Shown: positions 1-15,916 of the stretch, in pieces
Numbering within the stretch: the first letter of the stretch is position 1
Layout of the letters: each line of letters starts with the position of its first letter
DNA from: Amanita rubescens
Lineage: Eukaryota > Basidiomycota > Agaricomycetes > Agaricales > Amanitaceae
Reading direction: 5' to 3'
Length of the DNA stretch: 64,000 bases
Assembly (NCBI GenBank): GCA_015039365.1
Contig: WION01000045.1
Coordinates: 1-64,000, forward strand
Notes under the pieces: model-generated
Databases searched by the model: none
Told to the model about the DNA's origin: nothing
Seen by the model: only the letters and a program-made list of their open reading frames with translations
Program-made: the position numbers and the translations under genes

Positions 1-1
1 G

Positions 2-58
2 TTAGATGCGGTCGAGTACGAAGAAAATGATTCCGACGTTTCAGAACAATCTTCATAA
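2..58 (+). CDS. Possible C-terminal tail of a gene entering from the left edge
   Basis: One plus-strand frame is open from base 2 and ends at a TAA at 56-58. It would encode an acidic, serine-rich tail (LDAVEYEENDSDVSEQSS). Acidic tails of this kind are common at the ends of fungal nuclear proteins, but 18 codons are too few to prove coding or name a family. It could equally be chance. Confidence 0.25.
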   Translation, partial: LDAVEYEENDSDVSEQSS

Positions 59-901
59 CTTCTTACTCTGATCCTGACGCCGCCGCGTCCGTCAAAATTG
101 TCTACATCGCCCGGACTCACAAATTCCAGCCTTGCCAAAGATCGACGCCTGGATTCTCAGGTCAGTGCAGATCACTCTCCATTTTACAAATCCACGCTGC
201 GAGATTCTTCAAGCTTTCATGCTGCCGCGCATCAAAAGTCGAGAAAAACAATTGTGCTTGCCGTATGTTGCACGGAATAAAGACCTCCGAACTTACCACA
301 TGACACTGATCGCTGTTGACGCAGCAGTAGGGTTGCCGGTAAATTACGGGTCTGCTCTGAAAAATTACCGGGACTGTCAGGCCCAGTTGTACGTACAAGT
401 TGGACAACTTCTCCGTCTGGCAACTTCACTTTGGTCATCAGGCGCGGCCAATGGTCTCGCGCCCTCTTTCCTGATGACATTCGGCTCATCTTAATCTTGA
501 ACCATTTGATAAAAGGTCTTATCTCCTTTGTGGATTCAGGGCTGCGCTCATAAATGCAGCATTGTGATGGAGGTGTAATCGAAAAGTCTCGAGGGGGCTG
601 GAGAAAGGAAGGAGATTCCGAAGTTTCACCGCACGGGGTCGTTGCTCTCTGACGATTTGCCCAGTGGGACGGATTACGCAGGGGTGGCTGACATGTCCTG
701 TGCGGATGTTGTTAACCCAGTATACAAGGAACGCGTAAATCTGGTGAATGAAGGTGGAGAAGAGAAAAGGAGGCTGAGCGATGGCAAGTTTGGTTCTGGG
801 ATAATTTTTACCATGACGTCATTTCCAGAGCCAACCTACATTTTAAAGATGTCGCTGAAAAGTAACTATGAAGTAGAATCGCTTTAGGTTCACTGGGGTA
901 T
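59..901. other. Unassigned interval left of the P450 pair
   Basis: Short open frames exist on both strands, for example minus 232-489. None shows splice-consistent extension, a recognisable motif or a convincing start. The right part would include the 3' flank of the first P450. I see no supportable gene here. Confidence 0.4.
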
Positions 902-2983
902 CTAAACCCTTCTTCGAAAAAGGACTTCTGCCGTGGTGTCGGGGGTCATCTCTTGTCCGATCCGTTTATTAGCAGGGCGTGCACCATTGGCCATTTTGAT
1001 GTCGTAGTTGACAAGAAGATGGGCGAGCATAGTCTTTAGCTCGTTCACCGCGTAGAACCGTCCAGGGCTGTAGCAAAGGTCAGACACAACCATGACATTG
1101 CAAAAGCGTCATTTACCATGATTGGCGGCCGTGCCCAAATAAGAGATAATTGGTTTCAAGAGACACAAACTTATGTTTTGACTCGTCTCCCTCTTGTTCA
1201 CGCATCCGTTCAAACCTGAACCCATCGAAGGTTTCAGGATTTTCAAAATTGACCTAAATTCATACAAATTAGAGACTGACATAGGAGAACAGGCGGCCGC
1301 GAACCGGATCGCGATGTATGGCTTCCAACGCTACAGCAACCACATTGCCTGCCGGGATGGTGGTCCCATCTGAGAATGTAAAGTCCTTCATGAGTTTGCG
1401 TTTGATCCCAACTGAAAGTCAAATGGTAGGATGTCTATGGGAGATTGACTATAACTTATACTCACATGACTCGATTAGGGAAAGTCGCAAGGACTCTTTG
1501 ATGAAGCTGTCAACTTTTGAGAGTTTACCAATAGCGGCATGAGTCCATCCCTCTTCGCGAAGGACACCCTCCACTTCTTCTCGCATCGGTTCGGCGTATT
1601 CAGGATGACTTGCTAAGTCATATAAGACGTATGTAAAAGTCTGAGAGTGCATGAGCAAGATCCTAAAGAAAACACAGTATGTGTCACCATGGTTGCTGTG
1701 TGAATAGCCGCGAGATTGATGAGAAGTATGCGAAGTGACAAGTCTCGAATACTTCGTTGTTCTCCCTGCGCGGCTTCTAGGAGCCAGCTCAAAAGGTCAT
1801 TCTTCAATCAAACGAATCAGTGCCGCTGAAATAAAAGGGGATGGACGGCATTGACCGGTTTTTCTGACCAGTCCTTTCCGTATAGTGCTTCGTTCTCAAG
1901 TCGTTCTTTGATCAAAGGTCCTAGGTGTTTCATCCCACGCATGACGTCATCCGACACAGTGGTGAAGAGACGCGCGGCAATCCTTGTTGAAAATGAAAAT
2001 CAGTAGTCAATCTAGTTTAATATAAAACTCCTACCATCTCAGGAAAGTCGGGAACTTGTCGACAATGTGGTATGCACGAAAAATGTTGAGTGTAAACTCT
2101 TTGTGCAACGCCATATAATCAGGGTCACGACCTTTTCATAGCACTTAAAGACGTCGCGTTTACAGGATGCAAGAATAGATTCTCACACAGGGGTAAGCCC
2201 ACAAAGAATCTGTTGCTAGATCTACAGATGACGTCCATGACTATTGGAAATGCTTTGACCTTGACCCAATCTGTGCCATGTCAGCTACCGGGACCAGAAG
2301 AAGTTCCATTATTTTAATTTACCGTCCTTCGCATGAGCTGGTATGTAATCAGCAAACGCAGTGGCGATTTCGCCTTGTATGTCGGCAAATTTTTCCCGGA
2401 TGTTTCTTGTCATCGCATTCCTAACAACGTCCACATGGGAATCATCGTAAGCTTCGGGGCCAATGGTCACGTCCAAACTTATCATCTACAAAGACCAGTG
2501 ATGAGTTCATCGTCACAAGGCAGATATATATGGTGTGATAGACTACCTCGACAAAACATTTGTGGAATGAAAGATGCTCTTCCGGAGCTTGTCTGATTTC
2601 ATCAGTAAAACGGGGATCGGACGCAACGATGATCCAATGAGTCGCTATGGGTATTTTGAAAAAAGAGCCGCGGTACTGCGTTTCCCCGACTTAGATCACT
2701 GACGGGTAGATGCCAGGGAGGAGGGCCTACTTTGTCATAACCCTCCTGTATCATTTCATGGCCATGAGTCAAATAACGGCGGGATCCGATAAATGGGGCT
2801 AAAAGGCTGTTGGTCCCAACCGTTGGGATGGACCTTAACTGAAGTCATAGTAACATGAGGTTATGAGAATGCCTCGTACTTCTCACACACCTTCCAATTG
2901 TTTACCAAGGTCCTCCATACAGTCGGCGCGTAATAGATAAAGGCGGTCGCTAGCAGTGTGTTAAGTGCCAGGTTGGAGTCCAT
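902..2983 (-). CDS. Cytochrome P450 monooxygenase, copy 1
   Basis: A haem-thiolate monooxygenase, expected to be ER-anchored and to hydroxylate a small lipophilic substrate that I cannot name. ATG at 2983 opens a hydrophobic anchor (LALNTLLATAFIYY). About twelve exons can be joined in frame. In order they carry a proline-rich hinge (LRSIPTVG), the HWIIV strand, DVTIGPEAY, CRSSNRFFVGLPL, an AAIHTAT helix in the I-helix position, the K-helix ExxR as ESLR, and the haem loop FGHGRQSCPGRF. The haem cysteine codon is itself split by the last intron. The ending AEVLFRRRV is typical for this basidiomycete clade, often annotated as ent-kaurene-oxidase-like. I found no internal stop after splicing, so it looks functional. 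The neighbour at 3480-5563 is a close tandem paralogue in the same orientation. Confidence 0.87.
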
Positions 2984-3479
2984 TTTGGAAGTAATTAAAC
3001 GCTGCAATGGTTCTGACCGGCGTTAGATAACGAGGATGCGCCCATTTAAATATGGTTATAATTGGCACACAAGCGAGTCGCATGGTTTAGGTATATACAG
3101 GGGGAACAGACATCACAGCGCAGATAACAATCCACATACTTACCGCATTGCGACCGGGAAAGGTCAATCGGATAGGCAGAACGCCAGCCTTAAACATTCT
3201 CTGTGAAGCAAAGGCTCGTCCTCATGGGGTCATTCTTACGCTTTCGCCGATGCTTTCGGGAATGTTTAAAATAACAGGGAAAAGGAAACGTACACCATCG
3301 AACTTCTCTATCTGATGACATTGTTTGCCAGTGCTGGGGTTTCTCAAGTAGGGAATAAGTATACTGTCACATGCTGTAAGTTCAAATTCGATAAACTTAA
3401 GATGAAGGAAAAAAAACAGAGGTACTAATTATTAAACGTGAGAATTAAATGTCAACTGTAGTGCCACATGTTTTTCGGA
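2984..3479. promoter_or_regulatory. Intergenic spacer between the two P450 genes
   Basis: About 500 bases separate the start of P450 copy 1 from the stop of copy 2. It must hold the copy 1 promoter and the copy 2 3' end. A TATA-like tatatac occurs near 3093, about 110 bases upstream of the copy 1 start codon. I see no ORF worth calling. Confidence 0.4.
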
Positions 3480-5563
3480 TCAGATCGTCTTCTCCATAAA
3501 TCTCTTGCGAAAGAGGACTTCCGCAGTGGGATCAGGCATCATCTCGGATGCGATGGGGATATTGGTTGGGCGTCCCGCGTCATTGGCCATCTTGATATCA
3601 TAATTTAGAAGGACATGAGCAAGCATGGCTTTCAACTCGGCAGCCGCAAAGAACCGGCCGGGACTGGCGTGGATATTAGATCTAATCATGACTAGAAAGC
3701 ATATAATCCGTTTACATACCATGCTTGACGACCGTGCCCGAATATAAGATAATCAAGATCAAGTGACGCGAATTTGTGCTTGGTATCTTCACCGCGTTCT
3801 TTGCGCATTTTCTCAAACCTGAAACCATCAAAAGTTTTAGGATTGCTGTAAATCTCCTGAAAATAAAGTGTATTGCTCAACCAGTAGAGTAAAACCGGAG
3901 GAAAAAACACGTACCGGATCGAGGTGTATCGGGAGCATTGGCACAGAGACCAAGTTTCCGGCGGGAATAGTGGTGCCGTCTGAGAACGTGTAATCTTTCT
4001 TCACTTGACGTTTCAGGCTATCTAGCACCGGCACCGGACGTTGAGTGGCGTTTAATATAGGAGTGGGGACCTACAAGCATCGATCACAGAGGATCGTAGG
4101 GATTCCTTGACAAAACTATCCACTTTCGAAAGCTTGCCTATTGAGGCATGAGTCCAACCGCCCTCTTGAAGCGCTGCCTCGACTTCCTCCCGCATCGGTT
4201 GAACATATTCCGGATGAGTTGCCAAATCATACAAAATATAAGTGAAACTCTTGGCACAGCATGAGTGCGGTTCGCAAGGAACGTAGAGCTAGACGGACCA
4301 TAGTTGCCGTGTGAATGGCGGCAAGATTAACAAGGAGAACGCTTATAGCCATGCTCCGGATATCACGTTGCTCTCCTTGAGCGGCTTCGAGAAGCCAGGT
4401 GATTAAATCATTCTATCGCGGAAAAAATAAGTAACAGAAGCCAGTTATAAAATTGTCGGAAACTGACGGGTTTGTTGGGCCAATCCTTCCCGTGCTTAGC
4501 TTCCTGCTCTAGCCGCTCTTTGATCAGAGGTTTCAGGTGTCTCATTGCGCGCTTGATGTCATTCGACACGTTGGCGAAGCGCGAAACGATCCTACGTGGT
4601 GATCAGACTCTGTATGAATTGGATGTCATATCGCGCTTACAACCGTAGGAAAGACGGGAATTGATTAATGATGTGAAACGCTTTCATCACGTTAATTGTA
4701 AACTCTTTGTTCAGAGACATGAAATCGGGATCTCGCGCTGCACACATCACATTTTTGAACAGCGAAGGGAATCAACGGACACTCACCGAGGGGCAAACCA
4801 ACGAACATTCTGTTGCTGGTCCTACAGACAATGTCCATCATGGTTGAATACACGTTAACCTTGACCCATTCTGTGCACGGTCAGCCACGAGACCGCAGAT
4901 CGACTTCTATTCACCATTTCCTTGGCCAGTGGGTATATAGTCTGCGAATGCAGTCTTAATCTCGTCCTGGATGTCTGCAAATCTGGGTCCAATGTTTTGG
5001 GTGAATGCATTTCTGATGACATTAATGTGTATTGGGTTGTATATCTCGGGGCCAATGGTCACATCCAGATGCATGATCTGTTCAAGAAATCAATATGTTG
5101 TAGGAATGACAGCAGCATTAGAAATCACTTCAATAAGGGCTTCGTGGAACGAGAGGTATTCTTCAGGCGCGTTTCGGATATCCTCAATATAGCGTGCACC
5201 CGACACTACAACCATCCACTGAGACATAGTGGGCACTTTGAAAAATAAACCGCGATACTGAACGCATATGTAGAGAAACAAACGGCAGGTTGGGTCTTTT
5301 GCTTACTTTGTTGTAGCCCTCTTGCCCCATTTCATGGGCATGTTGGAGGAAGCGCCGAGCGCCGATGAAGGAGGTCAAAAGTCCATCAGGTCCGACAGAT
5401 GGAATAGACCTTAACTACAATCGAGATGTGTGAGAGAGTCCAAAATTCGACGCGTTCATCATACCTTCCAACTATTAACCACAGCTCTCCACGCGAACGG
5501 AATATAGTAAGTTATGACTAGGGCCAGAACTGCCAGAAATGCGGAGAGGAAATTTGTCTCCAT
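3480..5563 (-). CDS. Cytochrome P450 monooxygenase, copy 2
   Basis: Close paralogue of the P450 at 902-2983, with the same exon plan. ATG at 5563 starts a membrane anchor (FLSAFLAVLALVITYY). The spliced frame carries LRSIPSVGPDGLL, QWMVVVSGARYI, DVTIGPEIY, CRTSNRMFVGLPL, AAIHTATM, ExxR as ESLR, DYTFSDGTTIPAG and the haem loop FGHGRQACPGRFF. The cysteine codon is rebuilt across an intron (TG at the donor side, T at the acceptor side). A further intron just after ExxR must use a T|GTAGGT donor for the frame and spacing to match copy 1. No disabling change was found. The start lies 277 bases from the divergent SMC3 start, so the two share an intergenic promoter region. Substrate unknown. Confidence 0.87.
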
Positions 5564-5840
5564 GTAAAACTTGAATCTTTCGCATATTGCGAAATATTAT
5601 ATAGGAAACTGTGCGTCCTGACTCAAGCGCCGATGGTGTCGGTAGATATGCGTCCCGTGAGCAGGCTTCATCTGCCTCCGTTTTCAACAAATGTTTCAGG
5701 AGCGTTGATTGTTGGTCGCGGGCCGAGTTGTGAGAGTCAAACTTGGATCGGCCCTCCGACGTTGTCACATCCGTGTCAGTGTCACGCATCGCGTTACATC
5801 ACGCTACGCGTCCCAACGTAAGCCACGGTCGACGAGCCGC
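5564..5840. promoter_or_regulatory. Shared divergent promoter of P450 copy 2 and SMC3
   Basis: A 277-base interval separates the two divergent start codons, so promoters of an accessory oxidase and an essential cohesin gene are back to back. A TATA-like aaatattatata lies near 5590 on the P450 side. No coding signal is needed to explain the interval. Confidence 0.5.
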
Positions 5841-9742
<3,902 letters not shown>

Positions 9743-10497
9743 GTGCCTTGTTAGGTACTGTATTCTGTTTTCGTCATGTTGTATTGTAATCGGGTTCCTA
9801 AGGGAATTATATTTAATTTATGTATGGAATTGGAAGGATGGCTGTGCCGTTGCTTTATCGACATTGTCCGTGACCAACGTCTGCCAGCCAAATTTGACAA
9901 GCTGCGCAATAACACCGGATAAACGAGATCGGGTGGCCGCCCAATCCGCCCTAGCATGTCTTTCTTCCTGCGATTTCGGATCCGGAGGTGCCTTTGAGGC
10001 ACGCCAAATCCCCTTTGATCTCAGTTGCTATGCATATGTACGGTATCCAAAGGCGACTGTTCAAGGGCACAGTAGTCTGTTATGCTCATGACACTCGTGA
10101 TATTCTATCAGCCGTCATGATGCATGAGCGTAGCGCAGGTGACCGGTGATCGTGTCATCGCTGCTAACGAATAGGAGATCCGATTCGGGTAGACTTGACT
10201 CGGTCGCCGAGAGACCAGGAGTGACATGGCCGCGTCACGATCACATACTATCGTTCCTGCAGTCGTCATGGCCTGCGAACCTTGACAGGGATCGACTGGA
10301 AACCGCGCGTCGCATGACTTCAGGGGTGATGAGATGATAAAGTGACAAGTTACGGCTTTTTTGAGACCCAGGAGGACACCGCTGGCACATGCTCCTGCCG
10401 ACCGCTGTCAAGGTGAGAGAGAGACCCAGAATTCTGCTTGGACGCGACCACAAGAGACCTGGCAGGACGTGGCAGAACAGCGCTTGTCAGAGTTCAG
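9743..10497. other. Intergenic region after SMC3
   Basis: Several overlapping frames are open here, but none has a family motif, a good start or splice continuity. The first part is presumably the SMC3 3' UTR and the last part the promoter of the next gene. Nothing else is supportable. Confidence 0.4.
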
Positions 10498-11994
10498 ATG
10501 GTCCAGCGTTCTTACGGCATACGGCATTTTCAAAGAAACACCATTCCGGTGCCTTATTACAATTCCGCTGCGCCATTCGGCAACTGTTGTGAGTTGACCG
10601 CCACCACGCAGCCCCCTTCCTTCTCCCCCTCGTCGACCATGGTTTTCCCAAATCTCATGACGATGATGACCGACCGCCCACTCGATGAGCTGCATCACTG
10701 CTGGCAGTCGGCCATGAACTACGTGGAGCAACACGCGCAGTCCCGGGAGCAACTACGGGAGGCTAAAAAAATGCTAAAGCAACAGCTGAGAGAATTTACG
10801 ACAGGAGAACCAGCTTCTCCTTGTTCAAGGTGCGTCTTTTCGCTTGCTATTTTAATATAAGCTTCAAGTTCTTCGGTTCCAGTATATCATCTTTGGATGA
10901 TCCAGATCTACCGCCGAAAATCCAATCATCATCGCCCATTCCCCTCCGTTTCTGCCCTGCTCGCCCCGATGTGTATCCTTACAAGGTCCTGTGGACATAT
11001 GACGACTACAAAGAAGAGTGCGCTGATACCCTTCAATTTCCCGGGTCTGTGGCATTTGGGATACGCCATGCCGACGGCAGGCAAATATTACAGAAAGAAT
11101 GGGCAGCTATTGTCGCAGTCGTCAAATATGTCGAGTACGAACTCCTGATACAAACCAACTCAAGAGACGCAACCGGCAAACTAGATCGAAAAGCGGACAC
11201 TTCCTTTTACAAATGGTATCACAGAGCGGAGTGGAGTGCGGCAGTTGAAAAGCTGGAGAAAGTCTGCCCCATATTGGGACTTTGTGCATACCATTGGAAG
11301 GCAGAGATGGTTCTACGTTGGGCATTGCAGCAGCTGGGTGATCCCCATGATCCGAAAATGGCGGCAAGCAGACCATTCGGACTCATAAAGCCCAACATGT
11401 GCCAAGCGGAGGGGCGTACGGATTCTATCTTCGTGGGCGTTACGCCCACCGTCAAGCGGGCGCGGGAGATTTCCTTCACCGACTCCTACCCGAATAAGAG
11501 GCTCCCTGTTTGGAAACCTCCGCTACTACCACAACTATTTCAAAACTCATCAGATCCGCCTATATCAACTGCCCTTCCCACTACCTCCACTTCCACGTTC
11601 AATATCAGCTCTCAGCCCAGCACTACTACGTTTGTCCAGACAAGTGAAGAGGCGACGCGCCTAAGTCTTGAGACAAGACTTGGGGTATGTATTATTTCTT
11701 TCTCCGTAACTCAGCACGTTGACACTGCATGATAGCGATTGTATAAAGCCGATATTTACGACTTCGTCATCAAACGCCAGCTAGCCAGCGTGCATAAACG
11801 GACGTTAAAGAAAGATCTTGTAACGATAGTTGTCAAAGCTGCCCTTGCTGACAAGTCAATGGCTGACGATGTTGACAACATGCTTTCCAAGGACGTGAGT
11901 GGTTCTAGTCTCATCTGTCAGGAATGTTTTTCTCATAACGTATATTCGTCCATAGCTTCCGCAGAATTGCCACGGCACGCAAGCTCAGACATGA
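10498..11994 (+). CDS. Hypothetical protein, no recognised domain
   Basis: I do not recognise this family. Four exons join in frame: start to 10829, 10883-11694, 11746-11894 and 11956-11994. The start is uncertain. ATGs in the same frame lie at 10498 and 10639; the latter gives MVFPNLMTMMTDRPLDELHH and a better-looking N terminus. An early charged helix (EQHAQSREQLREAKKMLKQQ) could be a short coiled coil. A central conserved-looking region with many Trp and Tyr residues (YKVLWTYDDYKEEC, WYHRAEWSAAVEKLEKVC) follows. Then comes a Ser/Thr/Pro-rich linker and a basic C terminus (KRQLASVHKRTLKKDL). No signal peptide or membrane segment is evident, so it is probably nuclear or cytosolic. The splice sites are clean and all four exons stay open. 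Confidence 0.6.
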
Positions 11995-12582
11995 TCTGCA
12001 ACCTGCGTCAATCTGCACCAACCCTTGTCCATGTGTTCATATGTACATGCCATTGCCCTTGCTATTGCTCTGACATCATCGCTTTGGTTCAACCCGCATA
12101 TAATCTAAATATAAGCTAAGTCACACTAATATAATGATACTATATCACTCAACACTACGGTAACTTCCTCACAATTTGTAGCTAGTACTACTACTTATAT
12201 ATATAAGCTGGCCTTGCGCATATGGATAGATGGATCATGTTATAAACACATAATAAACAAGGAACTCCTTCGATTAATCTCAGTAGATTATCTTATCCGG
12301 CTCAGTTTTCGACACGCTATTACATGTACAAACTTGACCTGACAAGTGTCCCCAATAGATGAAAAATGCATCAAGCTTCAGTTGTAGAGGAGCGACTGAC
12401 CACGTTGCACGAACTGCTCCTTACTGCCAGTGCTCCGAGTCCGAAGCATGATGCATCATGCTTGACCTAGATACCCGAACTCCTTCGACGACCGTCGTTG
12501 TTAAGTTCGGATCCTGTGTTATCGTTTCCACCACCACCCCCTAGAGTCTGTGTCTTTGGGGTAAATATTTCATAGCTCAACA
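11995..12582. other. Intergenic region
   Basis: AT-rich sequence with a simple tatatatata tract near 12198. No gene seen. It ends in the promoter and 5' UTR of the secreted cysteine-rich gene that starts at 12583. Confidence 0.4.
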
Positions 12583-13704
12583 ATGCAGCACATACTCTTC
12601 GGCGCCATCCACTTTCTATTACTAGTATGTACCTTCACCACCGTCCGAGCCACGGAACCGGGCAGCTCCCAAGAAATCAGTTCTATACGCGACGATATCA
12701 TGGTGAGTCACTGAAGTTGTGCTCCTAGCTTGCATCTGACCCGGACCAAAAAAGCAAACCATCGATGTGGTTACCTATGTTAAACATTCCTGCCATTATC
12801 GTTGCCTTTTCACTGCCACTAATGTCGACCCCAAATCGTCTCGGTGTTTTGAATGCATGAAAGTGTGCATAGAGAATGCAAAGCAAAAATACCGTAATTA
12901 TGATGCGACAGTCCAATCTGCGTTAGCGCACACGACTGAGAAGTGCGACAAGTGTGAGGATTTCGACGTAAGTCACTATATGAACATATCTTTTCGCTGT
13001 TGTCTAAGTCTGCACGAAGCCAGATCATAAGATGGTCACTGCCAAGGTCATTTGCAACTTTAATCATCAGAACCAGAAGAGTGATCACCCGCTTCCGGAC
13101 AACTATGTCCAGGAGTGCATAAAAGATCTACTGGAACGCTACAATCGTCCTGGCCAATCCCACGGGGTTCAGGGCGCCATTCGCAATACAGGCGTCCAGG
13201 CTACGTCTCACAAAGTAAGCCACTAGAATTATTTCCCGACCGGTGTCTGATCTAGATCAACGTAGGTTGATCTAGGTTCCTACATTACGCATTTCTGCCA
13301 CTATGATTGCATTTTCGAAAAGGGGTATAAGCCTCCCAAATTTACTGCCGACTGTGTGGTATGCATGGACAGGTGCAGAAGACGGGAAATACGAAAATAC
13401 GAGGTGCCTCCAAACGGGAAACCGTTTCTATTTGCGCACACGAATCCCCGGACTAAGGACTGTGCCACATGTAAGAAATTCGACGTAAGTCATCATACAA
13501 AGCTGTACCCATCATTGTCTAATTCGGATCGAAAAGGATCGCCATATGTTAGTGACTGCTCAGGACATGTGTCACTTTCTTCACCCGGGCGGCGGTCCTG
13601 ACGCGGATAGCAAGTTGAAGGCATGCATGTCCAGGATAATGGAGAAATTCGAAGCACAATACAAAGAACCACCTAAAGGGCTACTGTCGGATCACTCAAA
13701 TTAA
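12583..13704 (+). CDS. Secreted protein with two tandem nine-cysteine repeats
   Basis: An unrecognised family with striking internal symmetry. Five exons (12583-12702, 12755-12967, 13032-13214, 13266-13484, 13537-13704), all split in phase 0, give 300 residues. Residues 1 to about 23 form a signal peptide (LFGAIHFLLLVCTFTTVRA), so the product is probably secreted. The rest is two repeats, each encoded by one pair of exons. Each repeat has nine cysteines in the same order: CHYxC, then CxxCxxxC, then CxxC followed by FD at the exon end, then a single C after VTA, then a single C before an amphipathic helix. Examples are RCFECMKVC against DCVVCMDRC, and KCDKCEDFD against DCATCKKFD. Eighteen cysteines would allow nine disulphides. 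Equal exon ends show a duplication of an exon pair. It may be an apoplastic effector-like or structural protein; function unknown. Confidence 0.78.
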
Positions 13705-14174
13705 TTCGACCGGCTACACTAACAACGAGACGAGAAAGGTGGAGCAAAATCAGATTAAATAGGACTGGAATCTTACGAGAGGGGGTCTTATAATAATGCA
13801 ATGAGGCGGCGAGAGTGATAATGTATGAGAAAAAGAGGTGCCAGCATTGAAGTTTTGAAGGTTTGCGCCTATGTTCTTGGAATGCCTATTCACGAACTTT
13901 ACCTTTTGCTTTCTGTTCGCGAGTCTGATCAAACGTGCTACATAAATAAAACAATAGGTCCTAAGATTGTCCACATATTCGCTAATGTTAAGTATAGCAG
14001 ATGAAATTTTTGATCGCATCATGGGGACAGCTGAATTAAATGTGAGAGGAAGGAGTCGAACTCGAAGTGACCGCAGGTCGCTCCTATGCCGCTTGTCGAG
14101 CATCATGCTCTGGTCTTTGTGAACCACCTCAGAAGAGGCCATAGACGACGTGTTGAACTTCGTCAAATGCTATC
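13705..14174. other. Intergenic region between the cysteine-rich gene and the first SSP block
   Basis: A 138-codon minus frame (13750-14166) is open, but its start is not convincing and the composition looks random. No family is recognised. I treat the interval as non-coding. Confidence 0.35.
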
Positions 14175-14304
14175 ATAGGATTTAAAATTACAGAATCAAA
14201 CAGTGGACTTTATATATGAACAGCCCTTCAACTTTCAATTCTGCGTGAAACCCTTCAAGTAAGCTTATTGTCCACCACCTTCAACTGAAGGCTCACCTAA
14301 TGGT

Positions 14305-14595
14305 TTACGTGCAGCACTTGCTACATTCTCCTATAACGAGCCTCATAGGGGCTGGGCAAACATTAGGAAGCGGTGGCGCAGGCCAGCAACCAGGAAGGCA
14401 GAACTCTTCTCCCAAGGTCACCACTTGAGGGTAATGGCTAGAGCGAGCACCTTCTCCCAAGCCCACCACCTGGGGGTAACGACCAAGGTGGGCACCTTCT
14501 CCCAAGTTCACGACTTGGGGGTAGTACCCAGGGAGAGCAAAGGCTGGCGCCGATGTGCAGACGATGGCCATGAGGATGGTCGCTGAGAATTTCAT
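14305..14595 (-). CDS. Small secreted protein, YPQVV-repeat family, three-repeat member
   Basis: A 96-residue secreted protein. ATG at 14595 starts a clear signal peptide (MKFSATILMAIVCTSAPAFA) that most likely ends at AFA. Three tandem units of about 15 residues follow, each with YPQVVxLGEx (YPQVVNLGEGA, YPQVVGLGEGA, YPQVVTLGEE). The protein ends in a six-cysteine domain: C-LPG-C, a WPAPPLPNV spacer, C, then GEC-SK-CC-T. It is one of four members in the window, with three, one, two and two repeats, and has the most repeats. A TATA-like ttatatc lies near 14728. No dibasic Kex2 sites occur between repeats. The family is unknown to me. Size, secretion and cysteines fit effector-like or surface proteins, which is inference. 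Confidence 0.82.
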   Translation of the reverse strand: MKFSATILMAIVCTSAPAFALPGYYPQVVNLGEGAHLGRYPQVVGLGEGARSSHYPQVVTLGEEFCLPGCWPAPPLPNVCPAPMRLVIGECSKCCT

Positions 14596-15599
14596 ATTGT
14601 TAGAGAGTTGTAGGTAGCCTACGGGGAGAGTACTAAGCAAAATTGACGACTCGACATGAGCAGGAAACTCGCTGATGACAAAGTACAGAGGAACCTGCGG
14701 TCTTGGCTGTCGACATTGAGAGCTTTATATCATTCGAATGCCTATGATCCTGGTCATTTATGGCAGGATGACGATAGAGCGTATGTCGGGAACCGAACAC
14801 TCGATTATCGCCACTTGGAACTACATGAAATCAGAACGTACTGCTATTTCCTATACCATTCCTTAGCATGTAGACAGCCGAACAGAAGCCAGAAAAGACA
14901 TCATGGAATATATTTTGAACGTTAACATAAGTGGTCATGAGGTGTCTCTGGTTTCACGACTATACCTTTTTGGCAAATTAAATAACGTCCATGCCGCACG
15001 TCAACACGTCGAATAAGTCCCGACTGCTAGGGCGGAAGTAGTAGAATGGTTCGCTCGGGGAAATGTTCGCGCGCGCTCTAGAACCACTTTGTACTTCAAA
15101 CGGTTTATATCATTTCTATATTCATTAAATCAGTATATACTTAGACGAAGATGGATACATAAAATGTCGTAGCGCGGCCGAAGGTCTCCGGTGCAATTGT
15201 AAATGTTAACTCGTGCACTTACCAATGCCCTATCGCCGAAGCTTCAGGTTTCAGTCGAGTATGAGCGACTAGCGACGTACGAGCGTTATGTGCCTGAACG
15301 ACAGAGCTCGAATATACACGCATCGCATGCTGCATTGTTGAAGGGACTACAATCACATTCTGTATTCTGGTGCTGTGTATGCATCCCTCATTGCCCAAGA
15401 CGCATGATGCACGATGAGGAGGTTCCTCGTGAACGTTTGGTCCAGTTTATTGCCAGAGCCGGCCTGGGCGGCCATCCTGTTGGCTGCTCTCGTTCCCGAA
15501 GCAATCGATACGCAGAAGTAAGTCACGGGCTGAATAGAGCATATTCAATTGGGGTTCGAGCGTGACAACTTGTAGCATCATAGCACTTCCCATGCTTAC

Positions 15600-15885
15600 C
15601 TCATACATGTTATCTATCTTTTTATCGTTAGTACCGTAACGGCCCATAGCAGCTTGCTCGGTTAGGCGATATAATGTGAAAATTTGCCACGTCGTTGACT
15701 GAATGAAGATGGGGTTGGAGATGGCGGTGTTTGAAACTACAAGTGTACTTCCCCCGCTTTCTCCATGCATGTTATCTATCGAATTATCATGCCACGATGA
15801 GCGTAGCACCTTACCTGGTTAGACGATATAACGTGAAAATTTGCCACGTCTATGAATGACAGAAGATGAGGGTGAAGATGTCGGT
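15600..15885. repeat. Local tandem duplication inside the inverted block
   Basis: Two imperfect copies about 165 bases apart share catgttatctatc, a variable middle, then cgatataaygtgaaaatttgccacgtc and a purine-rich gatgtcggtg-type end. They start near 15605 and 15769. The other blocks show only one copy, so this is a local duplication of spacer sequence. Confidence 0.5.
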
Positions 15886-15916
15886 GTGATCGTGACTCGT
15901 TAACAAAGGACCGGAT

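Noticed and set aside
13750..14166. 138-codon minus-strand frame
   Set aside because: No credible start, motif or splice signals; composition looks non-coding and it touches the 3' flank of the SSP block.
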